A stretch of DNA of 34,200 nt, taken from contig CANLTI010000049.1 in NCBI GenBank assembly GCA_947494095.1, positions 1 through 34,200 on the forward strand, read 5' to 3'. Positions 6,781 through 15,793 of the stretch are shown here, one piece after another. This stretch comes from an uncultured Pseudomonadales bacterium. Its GTDB lineage: Bacteria > Pseudomonadota > Gammaproteobacteria > Pseudomonadales > Cellvibrionaceae. The notes beneath the pieces were generated by a model. The model saw only the letters and a list, made by a program, of their open reading frames with translations, was not told the DNA's origin and ran no database searches. A program made the translations under genes and the position numbers. Each line of letters begins with the position of its first letter. Position 1 is the first letter of the stretch.

Positions 6781-9306
6781 CTAAAATTCTTTGTGGCGTA
6801 AACTCACGATAACCCGCTCTAGCGCGCGATCAAATAACTGGCTGTCATCAACGGTAACTATCATTTTGGTTTTAAACGCTAGCGCTAAACCTAATACGCT
6901 TTTTTCGAGTGCTTTTTGCCCCTTTCTATCGACAAAAATATACGTTGATGTCGACTCTATCACCGCCGCTAAACGACAGCGAATCACAGGTTTATTTGGC
7001 TCATAAAAGTCTACCCACGCGCCTCTTTGTAAACGGCGCGCTTGCTCATAAAAAGCATCATGAATTACCTCATGCGATGCTTTGTTGTCGCTATTACTTG
7101 GGCCATCACGACTACTAGAATTACTAACGCCAGAATTACTACCACCAGAATTACTAACGCCACCACTATCGCTACTCGCATGAGTCGGCATCTCATTCGT
7201 TGCCGCTGAGCACGGGTTTTTTTTGACTGGTCGAGCATTAGGGTGCTTTAAATACGTGCGAGGCCGTAGCTCGCGATACCAAGCCGCTAGGCGCCCTAAT
7301 AATCGGTCGGCCTCAAAAGGGTCAAACGCAATATTATCTAAACCCTGTTTAAAGTCTTGTAGCAACTGCTCACTTTGCTTGCGGGCATATTCACAGACAA
7401 TAAAATCACTTAAATCTTCTATACTGATCATAATATCGGTTAGGGGCTTAACCGCAGTATTCCACTCACTTGAGCCCTCACCGTGCTTCAAATAAGTGAC
7501 ATACAGCACCTGCTGCCACGCCTTGTGAATAAACTCATTTAATACACCATCGACCTGTACATGCCGACACGCCTCGCCGAGCGTATTTGCAACCGCTATG
7601 CGTGCGGCTTCTGCTTTAATACGCCCCTTTTCGGCATCTAGCATACGCCGCTCTAAAATCGCCAAGCGCTTTTTGTCACGGTGGGTAAAACTCTCAAAAT
7701 CTGTGACCAGGTCTGTAAATAATTGATTGTCGTCGTTATATTCACTGGTTGCACGCGTGACAATTTTATGCATTTTTTGATAGAGCGGATCTGTGCCTAG
7801 CGTTTCAATATTATCGCTCTCACCACCGCGCCACGCTAAACCCGCTCGCGCTAGCACATTAATTAATTGCCTTGCGCTATGGTTCGGATTGTTCAGTACA
7901 CCAGGGTCAACGAGCGCCGCACGCGCCAAGGGTATTTGTAAACGCGCCAGCAAAGTCTTTAGTGGGCGACTTAAACTTTGCTCGGTGCGCATAGCGCCAA
8001 ATAACCCATCAACCACTTGCAATGTATTACGCTCGGGTGATTGCGGAAATAAGCTGGCCAAACCCACATCGCTATGACCACTGCCATCAATACCGTCTAA
8101 GCCTAGCCGCTGTAAAAGCTCACTAGGTACAGGCAGCACGGCATTATCGCCTTGAGCTTCTTGTATTTGATTGGCATCTAGGCTATTCGCTGCGCCTATA
8201 GAGCGACTGGCTTTATTGTGTAAATCACCGAGTAAAGCCAATAATTGCTGCACGTTGTGATTAAAGTGACCAGGCGGGTGCTGCGTATTGTGCGCGGGGT
8301 CATTTGTTTGTGTATTTAAAAAGCGCTGCAATGCATATATTTTTTGCGTTAACGCTTGAATATCATGGTCATGCTTGGCTCGCTGAGCCACCGGTAAAGC
8401 TTGTTTTGTTAAAGCTTGTTTTGGCAAAGCTTCGTTTTTGAGTTTTTTTTGATGTGCTGTAGATGGCGAAGTGTAATGATTGCTATAAGCTTTCGCCAAA
8501 TGATTATGCACATCGGGCAATATACCGCACTGCGCTAAATGCTTATTTACAAGGCTATATAACTCAGTTAAATGACTGGCAATATTTTTTTCAAAGACTT
8601 TAAATAACGCTAAGCGCGCATTGGGCTCTAACTGCAAAGGCTTGGTAGCCACTTGCAAGCTTTTAAAAATAGCGCAAGGTGCTAGTGGCAATAGCGTTAT
8701 GCTTTTATCATATTCACACACCGTCGCCATGCGCTGCGCCAAAGCCATTAATGCCTTTTGGTTTTGCGCTTCACTGCGCTTTACTGTGGCTTCAATCGCT
8801 AAAAGCTCATCAAATTCATCACCCTCAAGTACGGCCAAGCCTTCAAACGTGGGCTCATTCACTACCACGTCATCAATACAAGCGGCAAAGCATTTATTCA
8901 TCTCTAATTTAAATGCCGCCACACATTCATCGCGATGGGCTCGTAACTCTCGCATAGCAAAAAAATAATTATTTTGCTCACACTGCTGATACGCATGATT
9001 AGCCAACTCAAAAAAAGCCCCGTCAACTTGAGCCAAAGCATACATTAACCGCTCATCAAGCCACTCCTCTGAGCGCTGTCTAATCGCATGCACAAGTTTA
9101 GGTAGACGCCTAAGCTTGTGCACCAGATAAAGCTCATTAAAACACGCATCCTCACTCGTACTGTCGCGACCAAAAGGAACCACATTGGTCGCACTTTCGT
9201 GCATCGGGTTGCTATTTCTCAAGTTATTCATCGAGCTATTTGCCGAGCTATTGGATGGGGTCTTGATGGGCAAGATTGCCTCCGGCCGCTGGACGGCATT
9301 AATCAT
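6781..9306 (-). CDS. DUF1631 family protein
   Basis: An 841-residue, probably cytoplasmic protein. Family features are the N-terminal helical block (FNELYLVHKLRRLPKL, then FFAMRELRAHRDE), the LPVPSELLQRLGLDG and RQLINVLARAGLAW stretches, and the C-terminal small beta domain (GAWVDFYEPNKPVIRCRLAA to FVDRKGQKALEKSV). DUF1631 proteins are sometimes called thymidine phosphorylase in databases, which is not supported. The C-terminal beta segment looks like a small PilZ-like barrel, but I do not see the PilZ RxxxR and (D/N)xSxxG residues. Two low-complexity insertions are present: Gln-Ala-Leu repeats (near 8400) and Ser/Gly/Asn repeats (about 7095-7180). The start at 9306 has no clear ribosome site; internal ATGs at 9231 and 9204 are possible. 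Function unknown. Confidence 0.82.
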   Translation of the reverse strand: MINAVQRPEAILPIKTPSNSSANSSMNNLRNSNPMHESATNVVPFGRDSTSEDACFNELYLVHKLRRLPKLVHAIRQRSEEWLDERLMYALAQVDGAFFELANHAYQQCEQNNYFFAMRELRAHRDECVAAFKLEMNKCFAACIDDVVVNEPTFEGLAVLEGDEFDELLAIEATVKRSEAQNQKALMALAQRMATVCEYDKSITLLPLAPCAIFKSLQVATKPLQLEPNARLALFKVFEKNIASHLTELYSLVNKHLAQCGILPDVHNHLAKAYSNHYTSPSTAHQKKLKNEALPKQALTKQALPVAQRAKHDHDIQALTQKIYALQRFLNTQTNDPAHNTQHPPGHFNHNVQQLLALLGDLHNKASRSIGAANSLDANQIQEAQGDNAVLPVPSELLQRLGLDGIDGSGHSDVGLASLFPQSPERNTLQVVDGLFGAMRTEQSLSRPLKTLLARLQIPLARAALVDPGVLNNPNHSARQLINVLARAGLAWRGGESDNIETLGTDPLYQKMHKIVTRATSEYNDDNQLFTDLVTDFESFTHRDKKRLAILERRMLDAEKGRIKAEAARIAVANTLGEACRHVQVDGVLNEFIHKAWQQVLYVTYLKHGEGSSEWNTAVKPLTDIMISIEDLSDFIVCEYARKQSEQLLQDFKQGLDNIAFDPFEADRLLGRLAAWYRELRPRTYLKHPNARPVKKNPCSAATNEMPTHASSDSGGVSNSGGSNSGVSNSSSRDGPSNSDNKASHEVIHDAFYEQARRLQRGAWVDFYEPNKPVIRCRLAAVIESTSTYIFVDRKGQKALEKSVLGLALAFKTKMIVTVDDSQLFDRALERVIVSLRHKEF

Positions 9307-9670
9307 TGTATGCGTTATGCGCTACACGCTAAAGCTCAATACATTCAAGCGTCAATCGAGGCAAACCCCTTAAGCTGTTTTCACTCATTGAGCTACCGGC
9401 ATAGCGCCAATACCCCCCACGCATTGAGTGTTACAGGCCGCAAAGGCTTTACCGACTAAGAATATGGTAAAAAAAACCGCTCGGCCACACCCCTCTCATA
9501 CTCTATTTTCATAGCCTTGTGCATACATAGAGCGACTACTAATAAGGCTACAAAACAGCTCATTGAGCCTGTCAAAGTGTTGCAATGCTTTGAGTAAACC
9601 TTATAATAAGTTTCGAACCGAAAGAAAATCACACCAAAAAAACAACACCGAAACTTACCAGTGACCCAAT
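9307..9670 (+). promoter_or_regulatory. glmR-glmS promoter region with 9-bp inverted repeat
   Basis: The 364-base gap between divergent genes holds a strong promoter: TTGCAA (9580-9585), 16-base spacer, and consensus TATAAT (9602-9607). Immediately downstream, TAAGTTTCG (9607-9615) and CGAAACTTA (9649-9657) form a perfect 9-bp inverted repeat with centres 42 bp apart, about four helical turns. The left arm is also part of TTTCGAACCGAAA (9611-9623). Overlap with the transcription start suggests an operator, plausibly for GlmR itself. The gap before 9580 shows no gene. Confidence 0.6.
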
Positions 9671-10447
9671 GTGAATAAACGCAATACCCAGCAACGCCGG
9701 CGCGCCATTGTTGAGCGCCTCGACAGCGCCGGTGAAGTGAGCGTGGACGACCTCGCCACCAGCTTTAACACAAGTGAAGTCACCATTCGTAAAGACTTGG
9801 CAACACTAGAAGCCAGCGGCCTATTAATGCGTCGCTACGGCGGTGCTATTGCCCTGCCACAAGAGCTAATTAGCGACCCCAGCGAACAACAGGTTTCAAT
9901 ACAAAAGCAAGCCATTGCCAGCGCCGCCGCGACGCTTATCCGCGACCATAACCGCATTATTATTGATAGCGGTACCACAACCACCGCACTCTTACCTAAG
10001 CTTGTGAGCAAGCAAGGGCTTGTGGTGATGACTAACTCCTTAGGTGTGGCCAATGCCCTGCGTGAGCTCGAAAACGAGCCCACATTATTAATGACCGGTG
10101 GCACATGGGATGCCCGCTCAGAATCTTTCCAGGGGCAATTAGCCGAACAAATGTTGCGCGCCTTTGATTTTGACCAATTATTTATTGGCGCTGATGGCCT
10201 AGACCCTACACGCGGGACCACCACTTTTAATGAGCTGTTTAATTTAAGCCGGGTTATGGCCGAAGCCGCACGCGAAGTCATTGTGATGGCCGAAAGTAAT
10301 AAAATTGGCCGTAAAATCCATAATTTAGAGCTTCCGTGGGCTCATATATCTACACTGATTACAGATGATCAGATTAATACTCAAGACCAGCAGCTCATTG
10401 AAGAGCAAGGCGTCACCGTCATACGTGCAGCGCTGAGTCATCATTAA
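9671..10447 (+). CDS. glmR: DeoR/GlpR-family transcriptional regulator, GlmR-type
   Basis: A 258-residue DeoR-family protein. Residues about 5-60 form the helix-turn-helix (NTQQRRRAIVERLDSAGEV, then FNTSEVTIRKDLATLEASGL, closed by RRYGGA). The C-terminal sugar-phosphate sensor domain shows the conserved IDSGTTTTALLP loop, LMTGGTW, and FIGADGLD. The gene lies 40 bases before glmS on the same strand. In pseudomonads a DeoR-type regulator in the same position is called GlmR and affects glmS expression and amino-sugar supply for the cell wall; the name is assigned by this context. The start is GTG 9671, since upstream in-frame starts are blocked by a stop, but no ribosome site is visible, suggesting weak translation. 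Autoregulation through the upstream inverted repeat is an inference. Confidence 0.85.
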   Translation: MNKRNTQQRRRAIVERLDSAGEVSVDDLATSFNTSEVTIRKDLATLEASGLLMRRYGGAIALPQELISDPSEQQVSIQKQAIASAAATLIRDHNRIIIDSGTTTTALLPKLVSKQGLVVMTNSLGVANALRELENEPTLLMTGGTWDARSESFQGQLAEQMLRAFDFDQLFIGADGLDPTRGTTTFNELFNLSRVMAEAAREVIVMAESNKIGRKIHNLELPWAHISTLITDDQINTQDQQLIEEQGVTVIRAALSHH

Positions 10448-10487
10448 TTTATTACTTATAATTTAAATACTTTTGAAGGACATTGTT

Positions 10488-12317
10488 ATGTGTGGCATTG
10501 TTGGCGCTGTAGCCCAGCGCGATGTAGCAGAAATTTTAGTCGAAGGTTTACGTCGTTTAGAATACCGCGGCTATGACTCCGCAGGCGTAGCCGTATTAAA
10601 AAACAACAACTTACAACGCGTACGCCGTTTGGGCAAAGTCGCCGAGCTTGCCGATGCGCTCGCACTAGAGCCTGTCAGTGGTGGAACGGGTATTGCGCAT
10701 ACTCGCTGGGCCACACATGGTGAACCTAGCGAACGCAATGCTCACCCGCATGTGTCAGCCGAGCACATTGCCGTTGTGCATAACGGTATCATCGAAAACC
10801 ACGTCCCCCTCAAAGCAGCCCTCGAAGCCAAAGGGCATGTGTTTAGCTCAGATACCGATACCGAAGTGATTGCGCACCTTGTGGTTGAGGAGCTTAAAAA
10901 TGTAAGCAGCTTATTGCATGCCGTGCAAAACACCGTTAAGCAATTAAAAGGCGCTTACGGCACCGTGGTCATCGACAAAAACGACCCCGAACGCATGATT
11001 GTTGCTCGCAGTGGTAGCCCTTTAGTGGTGGGTTTAGGTATTGGCGAAAACTTCGTCGCCAGCGACCAGCTCGCCCTTTTACCGGTCACCCGTCGCTTTA
11101 TCTACTTAGAAGAAGGCGATGTCGCCGAGATCACACGCCGCAGTGTCGATATTTTTAATCACTTGGGCGAGCAAATTGTACGCGAAATTCACGAGTCCAG
11201 CGCCAGCTATGATGCCGCCGATAAAGGCCCTTATCGCCACTTTATGCTCAAAGAAACCTTCGAGCAACCCGAGTCAGTCACCAGCACCTTAGAGGGCCGC
11301 TTAGGCGAAAACACCGTTCTTGAAGAAACCTTTGGCAACGGCGCCGCCGACTTATTTAAAAAAGTGCAGCACGTACAGATTGTTGCCTGTGGCACCAGCT
11401 ATCACGCAGGTATGGTCGCTCGCTACTGGCTAGAAACCTATGCCGGTATTAGCTGTAACGTCGAAATTGCTAGTGAGTTCCGCTACCGAAAATCCTTTGT
11501 ACAGCCCAACAGTTTACTGGTGAGCATTAGCCAATCGGGCGAAACCGCCGACACTCTCGCCGCACTACGCTTGGCCAAAGACTTAGGTTATTTGGGTAGT
11601 TTAACCGTATGCAATGTGGCCGGTTCTTCGCTGGTACGCGAGTCCGATCTTGCCTTTATGACCCGCGCTGGCGCCGAAATAGGCGTTGCATCAACCAAAG
11701 CCTTTACCACCCAGCTCGTCGGCTTTGCCATGCTCACCTTAGCCATTGGCAAACACCACGGCCTCACCCTCGATAAACAAAAAGAACTCACCGATGCCCT
11801 TAAAAGCCTACCGCGTAAGCTCGAAGAAACACTCGAGCTTGCCAAAAGCATTGAAGGCCTAGCCGAAGATTTTGCCGACAAGCATCATGCCTTATTTTTA
11901 GGTCGCGGCGACCAATACCCTATTGCAATGGAGGGCGCGCTTAAATTAAAAGAAATCTCATATATTCACGCCGAAGCCTATGCCGCTGGTGAATTAAAGC
12001 ATGGCCCACTCGCCCTGATTGATGCTGAAATGCCCATTATTGTGGTCGCTCCTAATAATGATTTATTAGAAAAACTTAAATCTAACGTCGAAGAGGTACG
12101 CGCACGCGGTGGCCAACTGTATGTTTTTGCCGATGCCGCTTCGCACTTTAAAAGTGACGACACCATGAAGGTCATTCAAGTACCCGATGTGCACCCTTGG
12201 CTTGCGCCCATTGTCTATACCTTGCCCTTACAACTCTTAAGCTATTACGTTGCGATCATTAAAGGGACCGATGTCGATCAGCCGCGAAACTTGGCAAAGA
12301 GTGTCACAGTAGAATAG
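10488..12317 (+). CDS. glmS: Glutamine--fructose-6-phosphate aminotransferase (isomerizing)
   Basis: A 609-residue protein, the same length as E. coli GlmS. It makes glucosamine-6-phosphate from fructose-6-phosphate and glutamine, the entry step to UDP-GlcNAc for peptidoglycan and LPS. The start at 10488 is fixed by MCGIVGA, because Cys after the removed Met is the glutaminase nucleophile; GAAGGA stands seven bases upstream. The N-terminal amidotransferase domain shows TRWATHG and HNGIIENH. Two SIS domains follow, with CGTSYHAG and [11 protein letters not shown], then [18 protein letters not shown] and [14 protein letters not shown]. The C terminus is the invariant [11 protein letters not shown]. 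It is cotranscribed with glmR. The frame runs on five codons upstream, which would block the catalytic Cys and is not used. Confidence 0.98.
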   Translation: MCGIVGAVAQRDVAEILVEGLRRLEYRGYDSAGVAVLKNNNLQRVRRLGKVAELADALALEPVSGGTGIAHTRWATHGEPSERNAHPHVSAEHIAVVHNGIIENHVPLKAALEAKGHVFSSDTDTEVIAHLVVEELKNVSSLLHAVQNTVKQLKGAYGTVVIDKNDPERMIVARSGSPLVVGLGIGENFVASDQLALLPVTRRFIYLEEGDVAEITRRSVDIFNHLGEQIVREIHESSASYDAADKGPYRHFMLKETFEQPESVTSTLEGRLGENTVLEETFGNGAADLFKKVQHVQIVACGTSYHAGMVARYWLETYAGISCNVEIASEFRYRKSFVQPNSLLVSISQSGETADTLAALRLAKDLGYLGSLTVCNVAGSSLVRESDLAFMTRAGAEIGVASTKAFTTQLVGFAMLTLAIGKHHGLTLDKQKELTDALKSLPRKLEETLELAKSIEGLAEDFADKHHALFLGRGDQYPIAMEGALKLKEISYIHAEAYAAGELKHGPLALIDAEMPIIVVAPNNDLLEKLKSNVEEVRARGGQLYVFADAASHFKSDDTMKVIQVPDVHPWLAPIVYTLPLQLLSYYVAIIKGTDVDQPRNLAKSVTVE

Positions 12318-12343
12318 CCTCGCCATAACCTTACAAGGGTGTC
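12282..12343 (+). other. attTn7-type site at the glmS 3' end (unoccupied)
   Basis: The last codons of glmS ([11 protein letters not shown]) are the conserved sequence recognised by the TnsD protein of Tn7-like transposons, which insert roughly 25 bp past the stop codon, here near 12342. No transposon ends or tns genes follow; the next gene is the LacI-family regulator 426 bases later. The site therefore looks empty. This is inferred from glmS conservation and not from a match to a tested site. Confidence 0.5.
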
Positions 12344-12364
12344 CCAGTCACATCCTTGTAAGGT
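12328..12364 (+). terminator. Hairpin after glmS
   Basis: Perfect 11-bp stem ACCTTACAAGG / CCTTGTAAGGT (12328-12338 with 12354-12364), beginning 10 bases past the glmS stop. No T run follows, so termination may depend on Rho or be partial. The loop coincides with the expected Tn7 insertion point. Confidence 0.6.
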
Positions 12365-12523
12365 GCATAGCGAATAGGGTATTCACTAACCGCGTACAGA
12401 CGTGACCGAATTGTTAGTCATAAAAACGCCAAGTACATGCCAAGTATTTATTACACTATTTAATGAGTGCATTAATAAATTCTTTAATAAATATTGTAAC
12501 TATTTAGAGGGGGGTTTTGATTC

Positions 12524-12659
12524 GGCTGAATAGTTACTAAATCTTTTAATGACTAGGCATCGTAATTATTAGAGGTACCGGTGTTAGGCTCAGAGGTACG
12601 GGATTTAGGCGCTGTTTTTCAGCTTGGCTCAATAGTTACTAGAAATCTTGAACTTTAAT
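12524..12659 (+). repeat. Short direct repeats upstream of the LacI-family regulator
   Basis: Two nested patterns are seen in the 426-base gap. AATAGTTACTA, flanked by GGCT and AATCTT, occurs near 12524-12546 and again near 12626-12648, about 102 bases apart. Between them a 21-base unit beginning AGAGGTAC occurs twice in tandem (12571-12591, 12592-12612) with several mismatches. GAATAGTTACC also occurs near 29270. No function is recognised, and the rest of the gap shows no gene. Confidence 0.45.
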
Positions 12660-12679
12660 AAAAAACATAATGTCTAGGC

Positions 12680-12708
12680 GGACAAGTCACGCTAAAGCGT
12701 GCTATAAA
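12680..12708 (+). promoter_or_regulatory. Possible promoter of the LacI-family gene with hairpin in the spacer
   Basis: TATAAA (12703-12708) is a good -10 match. A poor -35 (GGACAA, 12680-12685) is at the right distance, 17 bases. The spacer contains CACGC-TAAA-GCGTG (12688-12701), an inverted repeat that could be an operator. It lacks the central CG of the palindromes near 20.45 kb, so autoregulation by the same protein is not evident. Confidence 0.35.
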
Positions 12709-12743
12709 AGGCTCTACCCGATGTATTCAGATAAGGCGGCTTT

Positions 12744-13829
12744 ATGCCAAAACGTAACTCTAACGATGTATCCCAAGAGCCGTCAAAACGCAAAGCAACA
12801 TCCATAGATATTGCCTATAAAGCTGGCGTGTCGCAATCGACCGTATCGCGTGCACTTAGCGGCAGCCCTTTAGTCAGCGAAGAAACGCGCCAGCGTATTC
12901 AAGCCATTGCCGATGATATGAATTACACTGTCGACAAAAACGCCAGCAACTTGCGCAGCCAGAGTACTAAAACGATTGCCTTATTATTGGCCGATGACCC
13001 CACCACTGATGACTCACATATCAATCCATTTTTTTTATCGCTGCTAGGTGGCATTACACACTCAACCGCTAAACGAGGCTTTGATTTACTCGTGTCGTTC
13101 CAGCAGTTAAGCCAAAATTGGCTTGCCGATTATGAAGAGGCGCATCGCGCCGATGGTTTAATTTTACTCGGTTATGGCGATTATGTGAGTGCAAAAGATA
13201 AACTGATTACACTCAAAAACGCAGGCGCTCACTTTGTATTATGGGGTCCCAACCACAAAGAGCTACCCGGCCATAGTGTGGGCTGTAATAATGAGCAAGG
13301 GGCTTTTTTAGTCACCGAACACCTATTATCACAAGGCTTAAAAAAGCTTGCCTTTTTAGGTGATATTAGCCCGAGTAATCCCGAGTTTCATACGCGTTAT
13401 ATTGGCTTTAACCAAGCCCTCAAAAAATATAGCACCAGCAATAACCCCACTCAGGGCCTACAAGTTGATGCGCACAATACCGAAGCTGCCGGCAAGCACG
13501 CCGTAGAGGAACTGCTCAATAACCATCATGATTTACAAGGGCTGGTGTGCGCTAGCGATACCATTGCCTTTGGCGCCATTAAAGCGCTACACAGCAAAGG
13601 ATTAAAAGTGCCTAAGGATATATGCGTGACGGGCTTTGATGATATGGCCGCCGCCGCTTATATTACTCCCAGTCTCACCACCATCAGGCAAAGCACTGCG
13701 CAAGCCGGTGAGCTACTGGTACAGCAATTAATGCAGCAAATCCAATCTACCCCTGTCGAGTCAATAACGCTCATGCCAAAACTTGTTATTCGCGATAGTA
13801 GCCTCGCAAAAATATCCAACACGCCATAG
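12744..13829 (+). CDS. LacI-family transcriptional regulator of the maltodextrin locus
   Basis: A 361-residue protein. Residues about 17-75 are the LacI DNA-binding domain with SIDIAYKAGVSQSTVSRALS as helix-turn-helix and a hinge near residues 60-72. The rest is a periplasmic-binding-protein-like sensor: TIALLLADDP, HINPFFLSLLGG, then GLVCASDTIAFGAIKAL, VTGFDDM and LTTIRQ, all standard. ATG 12744 is preceded by AAGGCGG. It lies convergent with, and 128 bases from, the receptor-carrier-amylase operon. The natural targets are the three CG-centred palindromes at 20428-20520, which suit a LacI-family dimer. By context it is a MalR-like maltodextrin regulator; the inducer is inferred. Whether it represses or activates cannot be told from the sequence. 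Confidence 0.88.
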   Translation: MPKRNSNDVSQEPSKRKATSIDIAYKAGVSQSTVSRALSGSPLVSEETRQRIQAIADDMNYTVDKNASNLRSQSTKTIALLLADDPTTDDSHINPFFLSLLGGITHSTAKRGFDLLVSFQQLSQNWLADYEEAHRADGLILLGYGDYVSAKDKLITLKNAGAHFVLWGPNHKELPGHSVGCNNEQGAFLVTEHLLSQGLKKLAFLGDISPSNPEFHTRYIGFNQALKKYSTSNNPTQGLQVDAHNTEAAGKHAVEELLNNHHDLQGLVCASDTIAFGAIKALHSKGLKVPKDICVTGFDDMAAAAYITPSLTTIRQSTAQAGELLVQQLMQQIQSTPVESITLMPKLVIRDSSLAKISNTP

Positions 13830-13851
13830 AACTCACACGCACAAGGGATGC

Positions 13852-13893
13852 AAAAAAATAGACACCAACATCAACAGCAGTGATGCGGGTGTC
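13852..13893 (-). terminator. Terminator of the amylase operon
   Basis: A two-part stem, GACACC/GGTGTC (13861-13866 with 13888-13893) and inner CATCA/TGATG (13869-13873 with 13881-13885), is followed on the minus strand by TA and seven T's (complement of 13852-13858). It lies about 65 bases past the amylase stop and 23 bases past the LacI-family gene. Confidence 0.75.
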
Positions 13894-13957
13894 TACATAA
13901 TCGTGTGGATATAAGGGCAACTAAAATACAGGGCTTAACACTTATAGACGAGGAAAA

Positions 13958-15742
13958 TTATGGACGAGGGCACTCGACTCGAGGGAGTTTGCATAAATGC
14001 TTAATCAATACAGGTTCGGTCACCGGTGCGGTATTTTGCAGTACAATAAAACCATTAGCTGGCACATCCATACTTAAACGCCCCCCTGTATGTGTGATTT
14101 TTTTACCTGTCACTACATTTTGCCACTGACCCGCTTGCACAAACTGATCGGCCGATAACACCTGAGACTCTTTACTGCGGTTCAACAAGACTAACGCACT
14201 CGAGCTTACACCCTCATGCTGATACACCCGTAAAAATACACCGTGGTGTTGGCCGTAATTAATATCAACCTGTAAACCCTGCTGCAGCGCTATGCTATTT
14301 TTTCTAATATTAGCAATAACCGTTAATGCCTTTTGTATTGGGTGCACTTTTGCTTGGTCAATCGCCTTTTGCCCCCAAAAGTTGCGGTTACCGTAGTGCT
14401 CTTTGGTTCCGCGCATAAAGCCCACTTCACTACCGTAATACACGACCGGAATACCACGGCTAGTAAACAACCAGTTATGCAAATTAATAAAACCTGTATC
14501 GGTAGCATTAATACGCGCCATATCGTGGTTATCGTAAAAAGTCGCTAGCTCATAGGGATTATTGTAAATCGTATCATCAAGATGCAAGTAACTCTGCAAA
14601 TTAGTCATAGACTGGTTGTTTTCAAATACATCGACCATCGCTTTACGGCCAGGAAAATCCAGCACGCTAATGCTGCCATTTTCAGCAAAGGTATGCTGGG
14701 CAATATCTTTTGCTTCAAAACTAAAATGCTCGCCAAACATAAAGAAGCCTGGATGCTTCTCGCGAATACGGTCGCTAAAGGCCTTCCAAAAACTATTGGG
14801 CATATGCCTAATAGTATCTACTCGAAAGGCATCAGCGCCTTGATCTATCCATTGTAAATAAGCCGCCACAAAATATTCGAGTACCTCAGGGTTTTGCTCA
14901 TTAATATTTGAAAGCTCGGCTAAGTCCTCTTTGTTGTGATACCACTTATGTAAAGGGTTTTTAGGGTCTAAGTCAGTGGGTTTTAAATTTTGATGATCGG
15001 CCTTTAGCGTGCCATTTTTATCATACAGCTGACCAAACAAGGGCTGCTTAACGGGCATGGTAAAAGACGGAGAACCATGATTGGCAACAATATCGAGCAC
15101 TGTGCTGATATCGTGTTTTTTAAGTGTTTGCGTTAACTGCTTAAAGCTTAAATCCTTTGAGGGCCAATGTTCATCCACTTCAAAAAAGTTAATACCCCAA
15201 TAACCGTGGTAGCCCGTTTTACCTTTATCGGTAAACATCGCCTCACCCACATTGACACCACCGGTAAAGTGCTGATCGGGGTTTTGCACAATCGGCGTTA
15301 ACCACAAAGCACCAAACCCCATATTGGCAATATAGTCAGCATTATTAACAATGCCTTTAAAGTCGCCACCCATGTAACCTATATTGGCCTTGTTGGCGCC
15401 TTTTTGCGTGAGTGGCTGGTTAAATGTGAGGTATTGGCCACCTTGCTTTAACTGATTATTTGTAGGGTCACCGTCGGCAAAGCGATCAGTCACAACAAAA
15501 TAAATAGGGCGTTTAGCCATCGGCTCTAATGTGCCGTAAAAGCTCTGACTGACAGTATTTGGGTTTACCGAACCTTGATTTACAGAACCTTGGTTTACAA
15601 AACCCTTTTGATCGTTAGTCGCTCCATCAGCCACCGCATGATGCGTTGTAACAAAAGGCGCTGCGATTAATGCAAGGCTTGCAAGCCAAGCGCCTCGTGT
15701 AGAATTATTGTTTATGTTTTTCGCTTTATTGTGTATGGCCAT
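13958..15742 (-). CDS. Exported GH13 alpha-amylase-family glycoside hydrolase
   Basis: A 594-residue enzyme. An N-terminal signal is seen: a basic Lys/Asn-rich start, then AWLASLALIAAPFV and a likely cut after HHAVA. A short repeat (NQGSVNQGSVN) precedes the catalytic barrel. GH13 regions are clear: DIVANHG (I), AFRVDTIRHMP with the Asp nucleophile near residue 309 (II), FMFGEHF with the Glu acid/base near 338 (III) and FYDNHDMAR with the Asp near 407 (IV). A C-terminal beta domain ends with NGFIVLQN plus a 24-residue unassigned tail. It should hydrolyse or rearrange alpha-1,4-glucans such as starch or dextrins in the periplasm or outside. ATG 15742 is chosen; a GTG is directly upstream. It is the last gene of the TonB receptor-MFS-amylase run, 51 bases after the carrier gene. 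Confidence 0.9.
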   Translation of the reverse strand: MAIHNKAKNINNNSTRGAWLASLALIAAPFVTTHHAVADGATNDQKGFVNQGSVNQGSVNPNTVSQSFYGTLEPMAKRPIYFVVTDRFADGDPTNNQLKQGGQYLTFNQPLTQKGANKANIGYMGGDFKGIVNNADYIANMGFGALWLTPIVQNPDQHFTGGVNVGEAMFTDKGKTGYHGYWGINFFEVDEHWPSKDLSFKQLTQTLKKHDISTVLDIVANHGSPSFTMPVKQPLFGQLYDKNGTLKADHQNLKPTDLDPKNPLHKWYHNKEDLAELSNINEQNPEVLEYFVAAYLQWIDQGADAFRVDTIRHMPNSFWKAFSDRIREKHPGFFMFGEHFSFEAKDIAQHTFAENGSISVLDFPGRKAMVDVFENNQSMTNLQSYLHLDDTIYNNPYELATFYDNHDMARINATDTGFINLHNWLFTSRGIPVVYYGSEVGFMRGTKEHYGNRNFWGQKAIDQAKVHPIQKALTVIANIRKNSIALQQGLQVDINYGQHHGVFLRVYQHEGVSSSALVLLNRSKESQVLSADQFVQAGQWQNVVTGKKITHTGGRLSMDVPANGFIVLQNTAPVTEPVLIKHLCKLPRVECPRP

Positions 15743-15793
15743 CACTGCACACCCTATCGTTAGGCTATTAAAGTCATTAAAAATTATTGCGGC

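Noticed and set aside
6781..9306. Thymidine phosphorylase annotation for the DUF1631 protein
   Set aside because: No thymidine phosphorylase motifs are present; the sequence follows the DUF1631 pattern only.
9118..9459. Plus-strand 113-codon frame spanning the start of the DUF1631 gene and the intergenic gap
   Set aside because: Mostly antisense to the DUF1631 coding region, low-quality composition, no ribosome site or family resemblance.
10473..10487. Upstream start for glmS adding five residues
   Set aside because: It would bury the N-terminal catalytic Cys required for glutaminase activity; the ribosome site fits 10488.
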